From positions 1 through 18,306 of the forward strand of contig JBOGIQ010000092.1 in NCBI GenBank assembly GCA_050742535.1: 18,306 nucleotides of DNA. Reading direction: 5' to 3'. Below are positions 8,123-15,176 of this stretch, piece after piece (within the stretch, counting starts at the first letter, position 1; each line of letters begins with the position of its first letter). The position numbers were made by a program, and so were the translations under genes. The notes below the pieces were generated by a model, which did not search any database, was not told the DNA's origin, and worked only from the letters and a program-made list of their open reading frames with translations. Origin of the DNA: Gp6-AA40 sp050742535 (GTDB lineage Bacteria > Acidobacteriota > Vicinamibacteria > Vicinamibacterales > UBA2999).

Positions 8123-8176
8123 CGGCCTCAGGGGATGGTATCGTACGGCCCCGATTTCACGTCGCAAGGAGCCCGC
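8123..8176. promoter_or_regulatory. Short divergent intergenic region with a weak promoter candidate
   Basis: Only 54 bp separate the start codons of the lipocalin-like gene (minus) and the NHL gene (plus). On the minus strand TTGCGA (8162-8167) and TACGAT (8140-8145) are spaced 16 nt, each matching 4 of 6 consensus bases. I find no convincing plus-strand promoter, so that one may lie within the neighbouring coding sequence. Confidence 0.25.
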
Positions 8177-9082
8177 ATGACCAGTCGATCGCATCTCCGG
8201 TTTCTCGCAGTGATTCTGGCGTGTTTTGTCCTGGCCGGTTCGCAGGCCATGTCGGGACAGTCAGGCGGGACCTATGCCGTCGACGCGAACTGGGCGCAAC
8301 TTCCGGCCGGCACGACCTGGAATGGAAACACCTCCTGGATCACGGCCGATGGGAAGGGCAACGTCGTGGTGCTGGTGCGGACCGCGCCGTACTTCCGCGT
8401 CTTCACGCGCGAGGGCCGCTTCGTGAAGGCCTTCGGAGAGGACGGACTGTTTCAGAGCGCGCATAGCGTGACAATCGACGCCCAAGGCTTCCTCTGGGTG
8501 ACCGACTCCGCCGCGCACGTCGTGCACAAGTTCAGCGCGGACGGGAAGCTGCTGATGACGCTCGGCAAGAAAGGCGTCGCCGGCGACAACTCCTCGCGCG
8601 AGCTGTTCAACCAGCCGAATCACGTCGCCATTGCCCCGAACGGCGATATCTATGTATCCGACGGGTATGTGAACGCGCGCGTCATGCATTTCTCCGCCGC
8701 CGGGCAGTTCGTCCGCATCATCGGCGGCGTGAAGGGCTCGGCGCCCGGGCAACTCCAGCTGCCACACGGCGTCGCGCTCGACTCCCGGGGGCGCATTCTG
8801 ATCAACGACAGCGACAACCAGCGTGTCTCGGTCTTCGACAAAGAGGGCCGGTTCGTCGAGGCGTGGCCGTTTCCCTCACGCGGTGGGATCGCGGTGGCCT
8901 CCGACGACACCGTCTACATCAGCGACGTGAACGCCGGCATCGTCAACATCGTGAAGAACGGGAAAAAGATCGACAGCGTCTCTGCCGAGCGGGCTCACGG
9001 GATGGGCATCGACACGGACGGGTCGATCTATGTGTCGGGCGCATCCCGCATGACGGTCATGAAGATCACAAAGGCACTGTAA
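8177..9082 (+). CDS. Exported NHL-repeat beta-propeller protein
   Basis: A 301-residue protein from ATG 8177 with an AAGGA ribosome-binding site 6 nt upstream. The signal peptide is MTSRSHLRFLAVILACFVLA followed by GSQAMSGQ. The body is a series of ~45-residue NHL-type blades, e.g. PNHVAIAPNGDIYVSDGYVN, GVALDSRGRILINDSDNQRV and GMGIDTDGSIYVSG, giving about six blades. Such propellers occur in peptidylglycine amidating-lyase-like proteins and in many periplasmic binding proteins. No catalytic residue set can be claimed, so a ligand-binding or lyase-like role is open. An upstream extension of this frame to 7616 is antisense to the lipocalin-like gene and was rejected. It is first of three closely packed genes for exported proteins. 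Confidence 0.87.
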   Translation: MTSRSHLRFLAVILACFVLAGSQAMSGQSGGTYAVDANWAQLPAGTTWNGNTSWITADGKGNVVVLVRTAPYFRVFTREGRFVKAFGEDGLFQSAHSVTIDAQGFLWVTDSAAHVVHKFSADGKLLMTLGKKGVAGDNSSRELFNQPNHVAIAPNGDIYVSDGYVNARVMHFSAAGQFVRIIGGVKGSAPGQLQLPHGVALDSRGRILINDSDNQRVSVFDKEGRFVEAWPFPSRGGIAVASDDTVYISDVNAGIVNIVKNGKKIDSVSAERAHGMGIDTDGSIYVSGASRMTVMKITKAL

Positions 9083-9098
9083 CTACGGGGGAGGATGT

Positions 9099-9920
9099 AT
9101 GTCGAAATCGGGATTCGTGCGCGTGTTGTGCGCCGCCGCGGTTGCAACGACGGTTCTGGGTTCGCCGCTCTCGGCCGACAATGCCTGGAACAACTATCAC
9201 TGGGCGCGTAACAGCGCGTCGTTCACGCTCACCGTCGTGAATAGCCTGACGAGCGACTGGGATGGCTACGCCGCCAGTTCCGTGTCGGACTGGTCGGCCT
9301 CGCAAGTGCTCGACATGTTGCAGAATCCCAACGGTTCGACCGTGGATCGCGATCGGCGGCGATGCGACGGCCCGTCCGGCCAGGTGCGCATCTGCAACAT
9401 GACGTTTGGCTTCAACGGGTGGCTGGGCATTGCCGGCATCTCGATCGATAGCGACGGCCACATCTTCACCGGCTACGTGAAGCTGAACGACACCTATTTC
9501 GAAACGTCGTACTACAACGACCCCGTGTGGAAACAGAGCGTCGTGTGTCAGGAACTGGGGCACGTCATCGGCCTCGACCATCAGGACGAGGACTTCAACA
9601 ACGAGCCGTTGTTCAGCTGCATGGATTACCAGGATCCGCCGTTCCCAGAGCCGGACAACCATGATTTTGGGGTACTCGAGGACATCTACGCGCACCTCGA
9701 TACATTCAACTCGTACATCACCGAGAGCGGCGGCGGTGGCGGCGGTAACTGCAATGCGCCGCCGGGGAAAGGCTGCAACAAGGTCGGCGTGCCACAGGGC
9801 GAGAATCGCGGCGAGTGGGGTATTTCACTTGGCCGGCGTGGCGCGAAGGAACGGTTCCTCCGCATCGACCCCGACGGAACACGCCACGTCACGTTCGTGA
9901 CCTGGGTGCAGGGCCGCTAG
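9099..9920 (+). CDS. Secreted zincin-like protein with a QELGH variant of the HExxH motif
   Basis: A 273-residue protein with a strong GGGGGAGG ribosome-binding site and a signal peptide ending near residue 26 (VLGSPLSADNAW). The core resembles small matrixin/snapalysin-like metalloproteases: QELGHVIGLDH at 151-161 has the HExxHxxGxxH layout but Gln replaces the first histidine. A downstream SCMDY (173-177) sits where the Met-turn is expected. Cysteines 90, 99, 150 and 174 could form disulphides. A Gly-rich linker (210-216) leads to a ~55-residue C-terminal tail that I do not recognise. Either the zinc site is lost (pseudoprotease) or Gln or another residue substitutes. I recall other bacterial proteins with a CQExGH motif, so this may be a subfamily trait. 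The gene lies 16 bp after the NHL gene. Confidence 0.8.
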   Translation: MSKSGFVRVLCAAAVATTVLGSPLSADNAWNNYHWARNSASFTLTVVNSLTSDWDGYAASSVSDWSASQVLDMLQNPNGSTVDRDRRRCDGPSGQVRICNMTFGFNGWLGIAGISIDSDGHIFTGYVKLNDTYFETSYYNDPVWKQSVVCQELGHVIGLDHQDEDFNNEPLFSCMDYQDPPFPEPDNHDFGVLEDIYAHLDTFNSYITESGGGGGGNCNAPPGKGCNKVGVPQGENRGEWGISLGRRGAKERFLRIDPDGTRHVTFVTWVQGR

Positions 9921-9935
9921 TTGCACCACTTTCGC

Positions 9936-10769
9936 ATGCGGCGGGTGCGACCATCGGCTCAATGGCCGTGGTTCGCACTCGCCCTTGCGCTGGCAGTGGG
10001 GTTGGCCGTCCTGAGCGGCGCCGCGCAAACATCGACGATCCTCACCAACGGACGAAATCTCCAGGTCCCAATCAATCACGGGCTCCCCGATAAGTCGCTC
10101 GATTTCACGTTCTGCCGCCTGCGATATCAGAACATCCGCCGGGCGAGAAAATCCGGCTGGGGCGACGACTATCCGCAGGCGGACTACAACTTCCTGGTGC
10201 GGATATCCGAGCTGACCAAGACGCGCATCAGCCGATGGAAAAACGGCGATCCCGGCTTTGCGAACGTCACGCCGAAGGATCCCGATCTCTTCCGCTGCCC
10301 GTACATACGCATGCAGAACGCGGCGAACTATGACTTTTCACCCGAAGAGACCGTTCTCATGCGCGACTATCTGCTGAAGGGCGGCTTTCTCTGGATCGAC
10401 GACAACTGGGATCCCGACTTCGAATACATCCGTCCGAATCTCGAGCGCATTCTCCCCGGCGCGCGGATCGTCGACCTGCCGGTCGATCATCCGCTGTTCT
10501 CGACCGTGTACCGCCTCAATCCGCTTCCCCAGATTCCATCGATGAATTCCTGGATGCGTACGGGTGAGAGTTCCGAGATCGGGCCATCAACCGTGCATTA
10601 CTACGGTGTATTCGACCCCCAGGACAGGTTGGTCGTGCTGGTCAGCATGAATTCGGACGTCTCCGACAGCTGGGAGCGGGAAGGTGACAATCCGTCCTAC
10701 TTCGATGTCTTCGGGCGAGAGGGGTATGCCCTTGGTGTGAACGTGGCCGTCTACGCGATGACACACTGA
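9936..10769 (+). CDS. DUF4159-family exported protein
   Basis: A 277-residue protein from ATG 9936; TTG at 9921, directly after the previous stop, would add five residues. An N-terminal hydrophobic segment (WPWFALALALAVGLAVLSGA) is a signal peptide or anchor. DUF4159 hallmarks follow: GWGDDYPQADYNFL near residue 74, LLKGGFLWIDDNWDP near 147-160, and LPVDHPLFSTVY near 181. DUF4159 is thought to have a glutamine-amidotransferase-like fold without proven enzymatic activity; it often appears near MoxR/BatA-type clusters, none of which is seen here. It follows the QELGH protein by 15 bp and is probably co-transcribed. Function is unknown. Confidence 0.85.
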   Translation: MRRVRPSAQWPWFALALALAVGLAVLSGAAQTSTILTNGRNLQVPINHGLPDKSLDFTFCRLRYQNIRRARKSGWGDDYPQADYNFLVRISELTKTRISRWKNGDPGFANVTPKDPDLFRCPYIRMQNAANYDFSPEETVLMRDYLLKGGFLWIDDNWDPDFEYIRPNLERILPGARIVDLPVDHPLFSTVYRLNPLPQIPSMNSWMRTGESSEIGPSTVHYYGVFDPQDRLVVLVSMNSDVSDSWEREGDNPSYFDVFGREGYALGVNVAVYAMTH

Positions 10770-10780
10770 ACCGCCACCTT

Positions 10781-10816
10781 GTGCTAGCCAATTAGCATGT
10801 GCTAGCGTATTCGCAC
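10781..10816 (+). promoter_or_regulatory. Two tandem 18-bp operator-like repeats before the BlaI-type gene
   Basis: GTGCTAGCCAATTAGCAT (10781-10798) is followed without a gap by GTGCTAGCGTATTCGCAC (10799-10816), and the chosen ATG follows at 10817. The copies share GTGCTAGC and 13 of 18 positions overall. Copy 1 contains the inverted repeat TGCTA-N6-TAGCA; copy 2 has GTGC/GCAC ends. BlaI/MecI repressors bind short palindromes in their own promoters, so these are likely autoregulatory operators. A TTGTGC (10779) and TAGCGT (10803) pair would start transcription almost at the ATG, implying a leaderless message. Confidence 0.6.
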
Positions 10817-11227
10817 ATGACACCCAGGACGAGTCCCAGGGCGCCCGATGCCGACAGTCTCGGACGCCGCGAGCGGCAGATCGTCGAGGCGGTGTACCGG
10901 CTGGGCCGCGCCACCGTCGCGGAGGTGCGCGCGGAGCTGGCCGATCCGCCGTCGTACTCGTCGGTGCGCGCGATGCTCAACATCCTCGAGAACAAAGGCC
11001 ATCTTCGACATGTGACCGACGGCCTGCGATACGTCTACATGCCTGTCGTCGCCCCGGCGGACGCGAGCCGGTCCGCCCTCGCGCATGTCGTGCGCACGTT
11101 CTTTGGCGGATCAACCGCTGAGGCGGCGTCGGCGTTGTTCGATCTGCCCGATCGAAAGAATTCGCGCCAGGAACTCGAGCAGCTGTCCCGTCTCGTCAAA
11201 GATGCATTGAAGAAGGAAGGGAGATGA
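10817..11227 (+). CDS. BlaI/MecI-family winged-helix transcriptional repressor
   Basis: A 136-residue protein. The winged-helix domain covers ~14-75 (LGRRERQIVEAVYRLGRATV, YSSVRAMLNILENKGHLRHV, YVYMPVVA), followed by the helical dimerisation tail (RSALAHVVRTFFGGSTAEAA through LVKDALKKEG). In this family, dimeric repressors bind promoter palindromes until the partner membrane protease triggers their removal. The start at ATG 10817 places the DNA-binding domain at the usual distance and leaves both 18-bp repeats upstream; GTG 10799 is possible but lies inside the second repeat. Its stop overlaps the start of the M56 gene (ATGA), so the pair is translationally coupled. The targets here are unlikely to be beta-lactamase, since none is present in the window. 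Confidence 0.92.
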   Translation: MTPRTSPRAPDADSLGRRERQIVEAVYRLGRATVAEVRAELADPPSYSSVRAMLNILENKGHLRHVTDGLRYVYMPVVAPADASRSALAHVVRTFFGGSTAEAASALFDLPDRKNSRQELEQLSRLVKDALKKEGR

Positions 11228-13743
11228 CCGTGACGAGCATCCTCATGGACATCCTGATTCGCAGCGCCGTGCTCCTGGCGCTCGCGTGGGTCGTCGCAGC
11301 GTTGTTGCGTCGCCGCTCGGCCTCCGTGCGTGCGTTCGTCTGGACCGCGGCCTTTGCCGGCCTGCTCAGCGTGCCGATGCTGGCAATCGTCGGCCCGTCG
11401 TGGCCGATCGCCGTGTTCGACCCGCCAGCAGCGACCGCAAGAGCCGAGGTGTCGTCAACGACCGTTATTGGTCTGCCCGAGGAGCCAGTTCGGGAGTCGA
11501 CTGCATCGACCCACATACCAGCGGCGGCGTTTCCAGGCCTGCTGACCGAAACGCTGCACGCTGAGACAAGTGCGACCCCGACGGCGACGTCCTGGTCCAG
11601 CTGGGCGCTGCTGGTGTCAGTGGTCATGTCAGTGATCCTCGCCGTGCGCCTTCTGCTTGGCTATCGGCGAGTAGCGGCGATGGTTCGGTGCTCGCAGCCG
11701 CTCGAACCTGAATCGTCCTGGCGCTCGCTCGTTGATGGCGTTCGCGCCGAGCTGGGCATCCGACGCACAGTGTCGACGCGTCTGGCGGCAGACGTCAGCG
11801 TGCCAGCGGTGTTCGGAATCGTTCGCCCGACCCTGCTGTTGCCGCTTGACGCCGACTCCTGGCCGACTGACGTCCGTCGCGTGGTGGTACTGCACGAACT
11901 TGCGCACGTCGCGCGATGGGACGCCGTCGGTCAGCTCGTGACCTCGGTCGCCTGCGCTGTGTACTGGTTCGTGCCGTTCGTCTGGATCGGTGCGAAGCGT
12001 GCCGCACTCCTGCGAGAGCGCGCGAGCGACGATGTGGTGCTGAGGGCGGGGATTCAGCCAGGCCGGTACGCCGCCAACCTCGTGACGCTCGTGCGAGAGG
12101 CAGGCGGCCCGGGCCTGACCGAGACGGCACTGGCGATGGGACAGCCGTCGCGCGTGCAGGAACGGCTGGTGGCCATTCTCGATCCGGTCGAACGCCGCGA
12201 AGCCGTCGGTCGGCGCCGGGGTCTTCTGCTCGGCACGCTGGCGGTCTCTGTCATCGTCGCCACCGCCGCCGTGGACCTCGTCGCGCGCACGCCGGCGCAG
12301 GTCGCTCCAGTTGCACCTCCTGCCGCTCGGCCCGCCATCACGCCGATTCGAGCCGACGCTCCGGCGCCACTCACTCAGCCGGAGCGATTCTCGCGGCCGG
12401 CCACGACTCCGGCCGCCACTCCGCCGGCGGGCCAATCGGCGCAGCCGAAGGCGGGCACGATCTGCGATGGCGATCTGAGGAACAGCTCCACGTCCCGTCA
12501 GGAGAACGACGGGCGGCGCCGCCTCACGGTGAAGCTGGAAGGGGCAGGGTGTTCGGTCGATCTGCAGACCGAGGGCAAGATTGATTTCAACGCCGACTTC
12601 TCGGACGTCGCGGCCATTTCCCCGGGCGGATTCTTCCGGCTCGACGTTACCGCCCGCGGTGTCCGGCGACAGATAGCACTCGAGCCCAGGAATGGATCGC
12701 TCACGCGCATCTGGCGAGTCGACGGCAAGGAACAGCCGTACGACGCCGCCGCGCGGGCCTGGTTCGCGACGTTTCTCGTCGAGCTCGATCGCCGGACGGC
12801 GATCGGCGCCGACGTCCGCCTGCCGCATCTCCTGAAGCAGGGAGGTCCGACCGCCGTTCTGAACGAAACCGCGTTGATGCCGAGCGACTATGTGCGCAAT
12901 CGGTATTACGTTGCGCTCAATCAGGCGACGACACTCTCCGCGGCCGATCTGACGCGCATGCTGACGCAGGCGTCTGCCATGACGAAGTCCGACTACTACA
13001 GCGCCGAGCTCATTGGCAAAGTCGCGGCGGCGCGCCTGGACGACGCCTCGGTACGGAGAGTCGTCGCCGGGATGGTCGACAAGATGACGTCAGATCATTA
13101 CCGGGTCGAATCGATCAAGCGTCTTACGGCGGCGGGGAGGCCGACGACCGCGGAGCTGGACATGCTCCTGAACTCCGTCCCGCGGATGACGTCTGACTTC
13201 TACAAGCAGGAGGCCCTGTCGCATCTCGTCAGGCAGACGCAGCTCACTGGCGAGCAGCAGGCGCTCGTGGCAAAAACTGCCGCGACGATAGACAGTGACC
13301 ACTATGCCGCTGAGTTTCTGAAGACGCTGATCCGTTCGGGTCCGCTCACCCCATCCGCCGCGCGTGGCTTCACTGAGGCGCTGGCGGCAATCAAGGGAGG
13401 CCACTATTTCGTCGATGTCATTACGGCGTGGCTTCGTGCGCAGCCGTATACGGCAGGCGAAGCGAAGGCCGTCATAGCGGCCGCGGGCGCGATCACCTCC
13501 GACCACTACCGAACCGAAGGACTCTCGCGGATTGTGGATCTCTGGCCGGTGACGGCCCCGGACCTCATGCTGGCGGTCGACGCGTCGAAGTCGATTCCGT
13601 CTGATCACTACAAGAGCGCCATCCTGTCGCGGATCGCTCGTCACAAGTCGTCGAACGATGCGGTCCAGAGCGCGGTCCTCGAGGCGTCCCAGGGTCTGTC
13701 GAATCACTATGCGGACCAGGTGCGACGGGCAATCAGGCGCTAA
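11224..13743 (+). CDS. BlaR1-like M56 membrane metalloprotease with a C-terminal 34-residue SDxY repeat domain
   Basis: An 839-residue protein with a strong ribosome-binding site (GAAGGAAGGGAG), coupled to the BlaI-type gene. Membrane segments are near 9-28, 37-57, 127-147, 238-257 and 334-354. The M56 zinc motif HELAH is at 224-228 in VVLHELAHVARWD, with RERASDD (264-270) as the likely third-ligand region. After a Pro/Ala-rich linker (~355-408) comes a beta-rich module with two cysteines (414, 443). From ~553 to the end runs an array of repeats centred on SDHY, SDYY or SDFY. The motif tyrosines at 592, 626, 660, 694, 728, 762 and 796 are exactly 34 apart, with degenerate copies before and after. 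No penicillin-binding sensor domain is present. It probably senses an envelope signal and inactivates the partner repressor. Confidence 0.88.
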   Translation: MTVTSILMDILIRSAVLLALAWVVAALLRRRSASVRAFVWTAAFAGLLSVPMLAIVGPSWPIAVFDPPAATARAEVSSTTVIGLPEEPVRESTASTHIPAAAFPGLLTETLHAETSATPTATSWSSWALLVSVVMSVILAVRLLLGYRRVAAMVRCSQPLEPESSWRSLVDGVRAELGIRRTVSTRLAADVSVPAVFGIVRPTLLLPLDADSWPTDVRRVVVLHELAHVARWDAVGQLVTSVACAVYWFVPFVWIGAKRAALLRERASDDVVLRAGIQPGRYAANLVTLVREAGGPGLTETALAMGQPSRVQERLVAILDPVERREAVGRRRGLLLGTLAVSVIVATAAVDLVARTPAQVAPVAPPAARPAITPIRADAPAPLTQPERFSRPATTPAATPPAGQSAQPKAGTICDGDLRNSSTSRQENDGRRRLTVKLEGAGCSVDLQTEGKIDFNADFSDVAAISPGGFFRLDVTARGVRRQIALEPRNGSLTRIWRVDGKEQPYDAAARAWFATFLVELDRRTAIGADVRLPHLLKQGGPTAVLNETALMPSDYVRNRYYVALNQATTLSAADLTRMLTQASAMTKSDYYSAELIGKVAAARLDDASVRRVVAGMVDKMTSDHYRVESIKRLTAAGRPTTAELDMLLNSVPRMTSDFYKQEALSHLVRQTQLTGEQQALVAKTAATIDSDHYAAEFLKTLIRSGPLTPSAARGFTEALAAIKGGHYFVDVITAWLRAQPYTAGEAKAVIAAAGAITSDHYRTEGLSRIVDLWPVTAPDLMLAVDASKSIPSDHYKSAILSRIARHKSSNDAVQSAVLEASQGLSNHYADQVRRAIRR

Positions 13744-13749
13744 CGGTCG

Positions 13750-13768
13750 GGGGCCCTACATCGGCCCC
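13750..13768. terminator. G+C-rich hairpin between converging genes
   Basis: GGGGCC (13750-13755) pairs with GGCCCC (13763-13768) around a 7-nt loop, just after the M56 stop (13743) and at the end of the HD-GYP remnant on the other strand. There is no T-run on either side, so it is at best a weak or Rho-assisted stop. Confidence 0.3.
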
Positions 13769-14022
13769 TACCCAGTTCGGTGCAGCGTCCGCGACAGCGT
13801 TTGGATGTCCCGTTCGACGGCGACGAAGGCGTCGACGACATCGGGATCGAAGTGCGTGCCGCGCTGCGCACGAATCATGGCGACGGCCTGTTCGTGCGGC
13901 AGCGCCGCGCGGTAGGGTCGCGTCCCGACGAGAGCATCGTAGACGTCGACGACGGCCAGCACGCGCCCACCGACCCGGATCTCTCACCGCCTGTCGAGAC
14001 GATCGCGGTATTTCGTGAAGTG
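13768..14022 (-). pseudogene. Remnant of an HD-GYP phosphodiesterase (C-terminal end only)
   Basis: The minus-strand frame gives GGRVLAVVDVYDALVGTRPY followed by RAALPHEQAVAMIRAQRGTH and FDPDVVDAF, ending in TAG at 13768. This is the standard C-terminal third of HD-GYP domains (c-di-GMP phosphodiesterases). Upstream the frame meets a TGA at 13984-13986 where intact proteins read '..GYPxxLxGexIP', and the partly similar stretch KYRDRLDRR lies beyond the stop. The HD pair and the GYP motif are absent, and the sequence ends at the palindrome cluster near 14047. I read it as a decayed, 5'-truncated gene. A short translated product from an internal GTG is possible but could not be catalytic. Confidence 0.75.
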
Positions 14023-14046
14023 CTGGCGCGGATTTCGATTGCGTGG

Positions 14047-14135
14047 CGCGAACCCTTCGGGCCCTTCGGGTTCGCGAGGCGAGCCTGACCCCGGGGTCCC
14101 CATCGCGCCCGCGCGATGGGGTGGCGTGGCTCGCC
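14047..14135. repeat. Cluster of nested palindromes (REP/BIME-like)
   Basis: Four structures are packed into 89 bp. CGCGAACCC (14047-14055) pairs with GGGTTCGCG (14068-14076). GACCCCGGGGTC is a perfect 12-bp palindrome (14088-14099). CCCCATCGCGC (14098-14108) pairs with GCGCGATGGGG (14111-14121) across a 2-nt loop. GGCGAGCC (14078-14085) pairs with GGCTCGCC (14128-14135), enclosing the inner two. This lies exactly where the HD-GYP remnant breaks off, between it and the next gene's stop at 14170. No function can be assigned. Confidence 0.65.
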
Positions 14136-14169
14136 CCACAACGTGCTACGCGCATCTGGAAGATGCCCT

Positions 14170-14601
14170 CTAGAGGTGGCCGAACGCGGCCGCAAACGAC
14201 CCTTCGTCCCACGGCAGCGCCCAGGGATTCGCGCCGGCTTTGACATAGCGTGCGTACCCCCGTGACTGGCCGGCAACGATGAACGCGATCGGCCGATCGT
14301 CGAGCAGTGCCGCCACTGCATGGCCGTCACGCGACCAGAGAAGCGACCAGCGGCCGTGGCGTGGATCGGGCGGTGCGCCTTCTACGTGTGCGATCGGCAG
14401 CGGCGGCGGTGCCGACGGGCCGCGATAGGTGGCGAAGTCCGGAACCGGCGGTGCGTCTGATGTATTCAGGACCCAGCACGCGACTTCGGGGCGAGTTTCC
14501 CCCGGCCGGGAAAGATAGAGCCAGACGCTATCGATTTCCTCGTGAACGACGGCCGTTCGTCCCGATTCTTCAGATCGGGCGCTGATGATGTCCGTATTCA
14601 C
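14170..14601 (-). CDS. Small conserved-looking hypothetical protein, coupled to the PEP-CTERM gene
   Basis: A 143-residue acidic, soluble-looking protein with no signal peptide or membrane segment. It is rich in Trp and Pro: IDSVWLYLSRPGETRPEVAC, HGRWSLLWSRDGHAVAALLD, AFIVAGQSRGYARY and a C-terminal NPWALPWDEGSFAAAF. I recall uncharacterised proteins with the same 'W-S-dG--vA-l-d--p-AFi-ag---GYs---pW--pWd' pattern, but know no function. The start is GTG 14601, whose GTGA overlaps the TGA of the preceding gene, indicating translational coupling. The open frame extends far upstream (to 15351), but that part is out of frame with and antisense in character to the PEP-CTERM gene and was discarded. 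Confidence 0.72.
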   Translation of the reverse strand: MNTDIISARSEESGRTAVVHEEIDSVWLYLSRPGETRPEVACWVLNTSDAPPVPDFATYRGPSAPPPLPIAHVEGAPPDPRHGRWSLLWSRDGHAVAALLDDRPIAFIVAGQSRGYARYVKAGANPWALPWDEGSFAAAFGHL

Positions 14602-15176
14602 GCGCGATGTCTGTCGGTCGTGCGTACGCGGCGAGAGCGGATTCTGGCCGCCAGTCCCGCGGCGAGGCCGCCGCCGAGCAGCAGCACCGACGCGGGCTCC
14701 GGCACTGCGACGGATGGAGCGACGCGGAAGACGGCGGCGCCGCCTCCCGCACTCGCGCTGGCGAGATTCATGATGGTCAACGAGTGTGCGCCGGGACCGA
14801 GGTCCACCAGCAGCCGGCTGTAGGAGGGATCGCCAAGCGCACAGCCGATGTTGTTGCCGCACTCGCCTTCGTCTGTCGGGAGCGACGAGACACCCACTGA
14901 GACGAGGTTGTCGAACAGCTCGAACGTGTCGCCCGACAGGAACAGATCGAGAACCGTGACGGTGGCCGGACCGGAGAACGTCCACGGCGGCGCGAGCGCG
15001 TCGGACGCCAGAGGATTCGTCGTCGCGACGCATCCCCCGAAACAACCCGCGGCGGAGCCACCGGCATCGAACTGGAATGCGAGCCAGCTGCCGTCCAGCG
15101 TGATGGTCGTGGCAGATGCCGATCTGGCGGAAAGCACGAGGAGAAAGAGTCCGACGACAACGAATCTGGTTTTCAT
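14598..15176 (-). CDS. PEP-CTERM sorted exported protein
   Basis: A 192-residue protein from ATG 15176 with a GGAAG ribosome-binding site. The signal peptide is MKTRFVVVGLFLLVLSARSA followed by SATTITLDGSW, and the body is a beta-rich extracellular domain (four cysteines at 45, 49, 106 and 112). The C-terminus carries the sorting signal: VPEPAS at 158-163, a short hydrophobic helix (VLLLGGGLAAGLAA) and an Arg-rich tail. PEP-CTERM tails are recognised by exosortase (EpsH/XrtA-type), which cleaves and releases the protein to the envelope or exopolysaccharide. No exosortase is in this window. The role of the globular part is unknown. It is followed by the small hypothetical gene with a 4-bp overlap. 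Confidence 0.88.
   Translation of the reverse strand: MKTRFVVVGLFLLVLSARSASATTITLDGSWLAFQFDAGGSAAGCFGGCVATTNPLASDALAPPWTFSGPATVTVLDLFLSGDTFELFDNLVSVGVSSLPTDEGECGNNIGCALGDPSYSRLLVDLGPGAHSLTIMNLASASAGGGAAVFRVAPSVAVPEPASVLLLGGGLAAGLAARIRSRRVRTTDRHRA

Noticed and set aside
7616..8176. Upstream extension of the NHL gene by 187 codons
   Set aside because: It is antisense to the lipocalin-like gene, and the signal peptide with a good ribosome-binding site begins at 8177.
10799..10816. GTG at 10799 as the repressor start
   Set aside because: It is the first base of the second operator-like repeat, and ATG 10817 starts a normal-length BlaI protein.
11629..12828. 399-codon minus frame antisense to the M56 gene
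   Set aside because: Low-complexity Arg-rich translation without a ribosome-binding site, opposite a well-supported gene.
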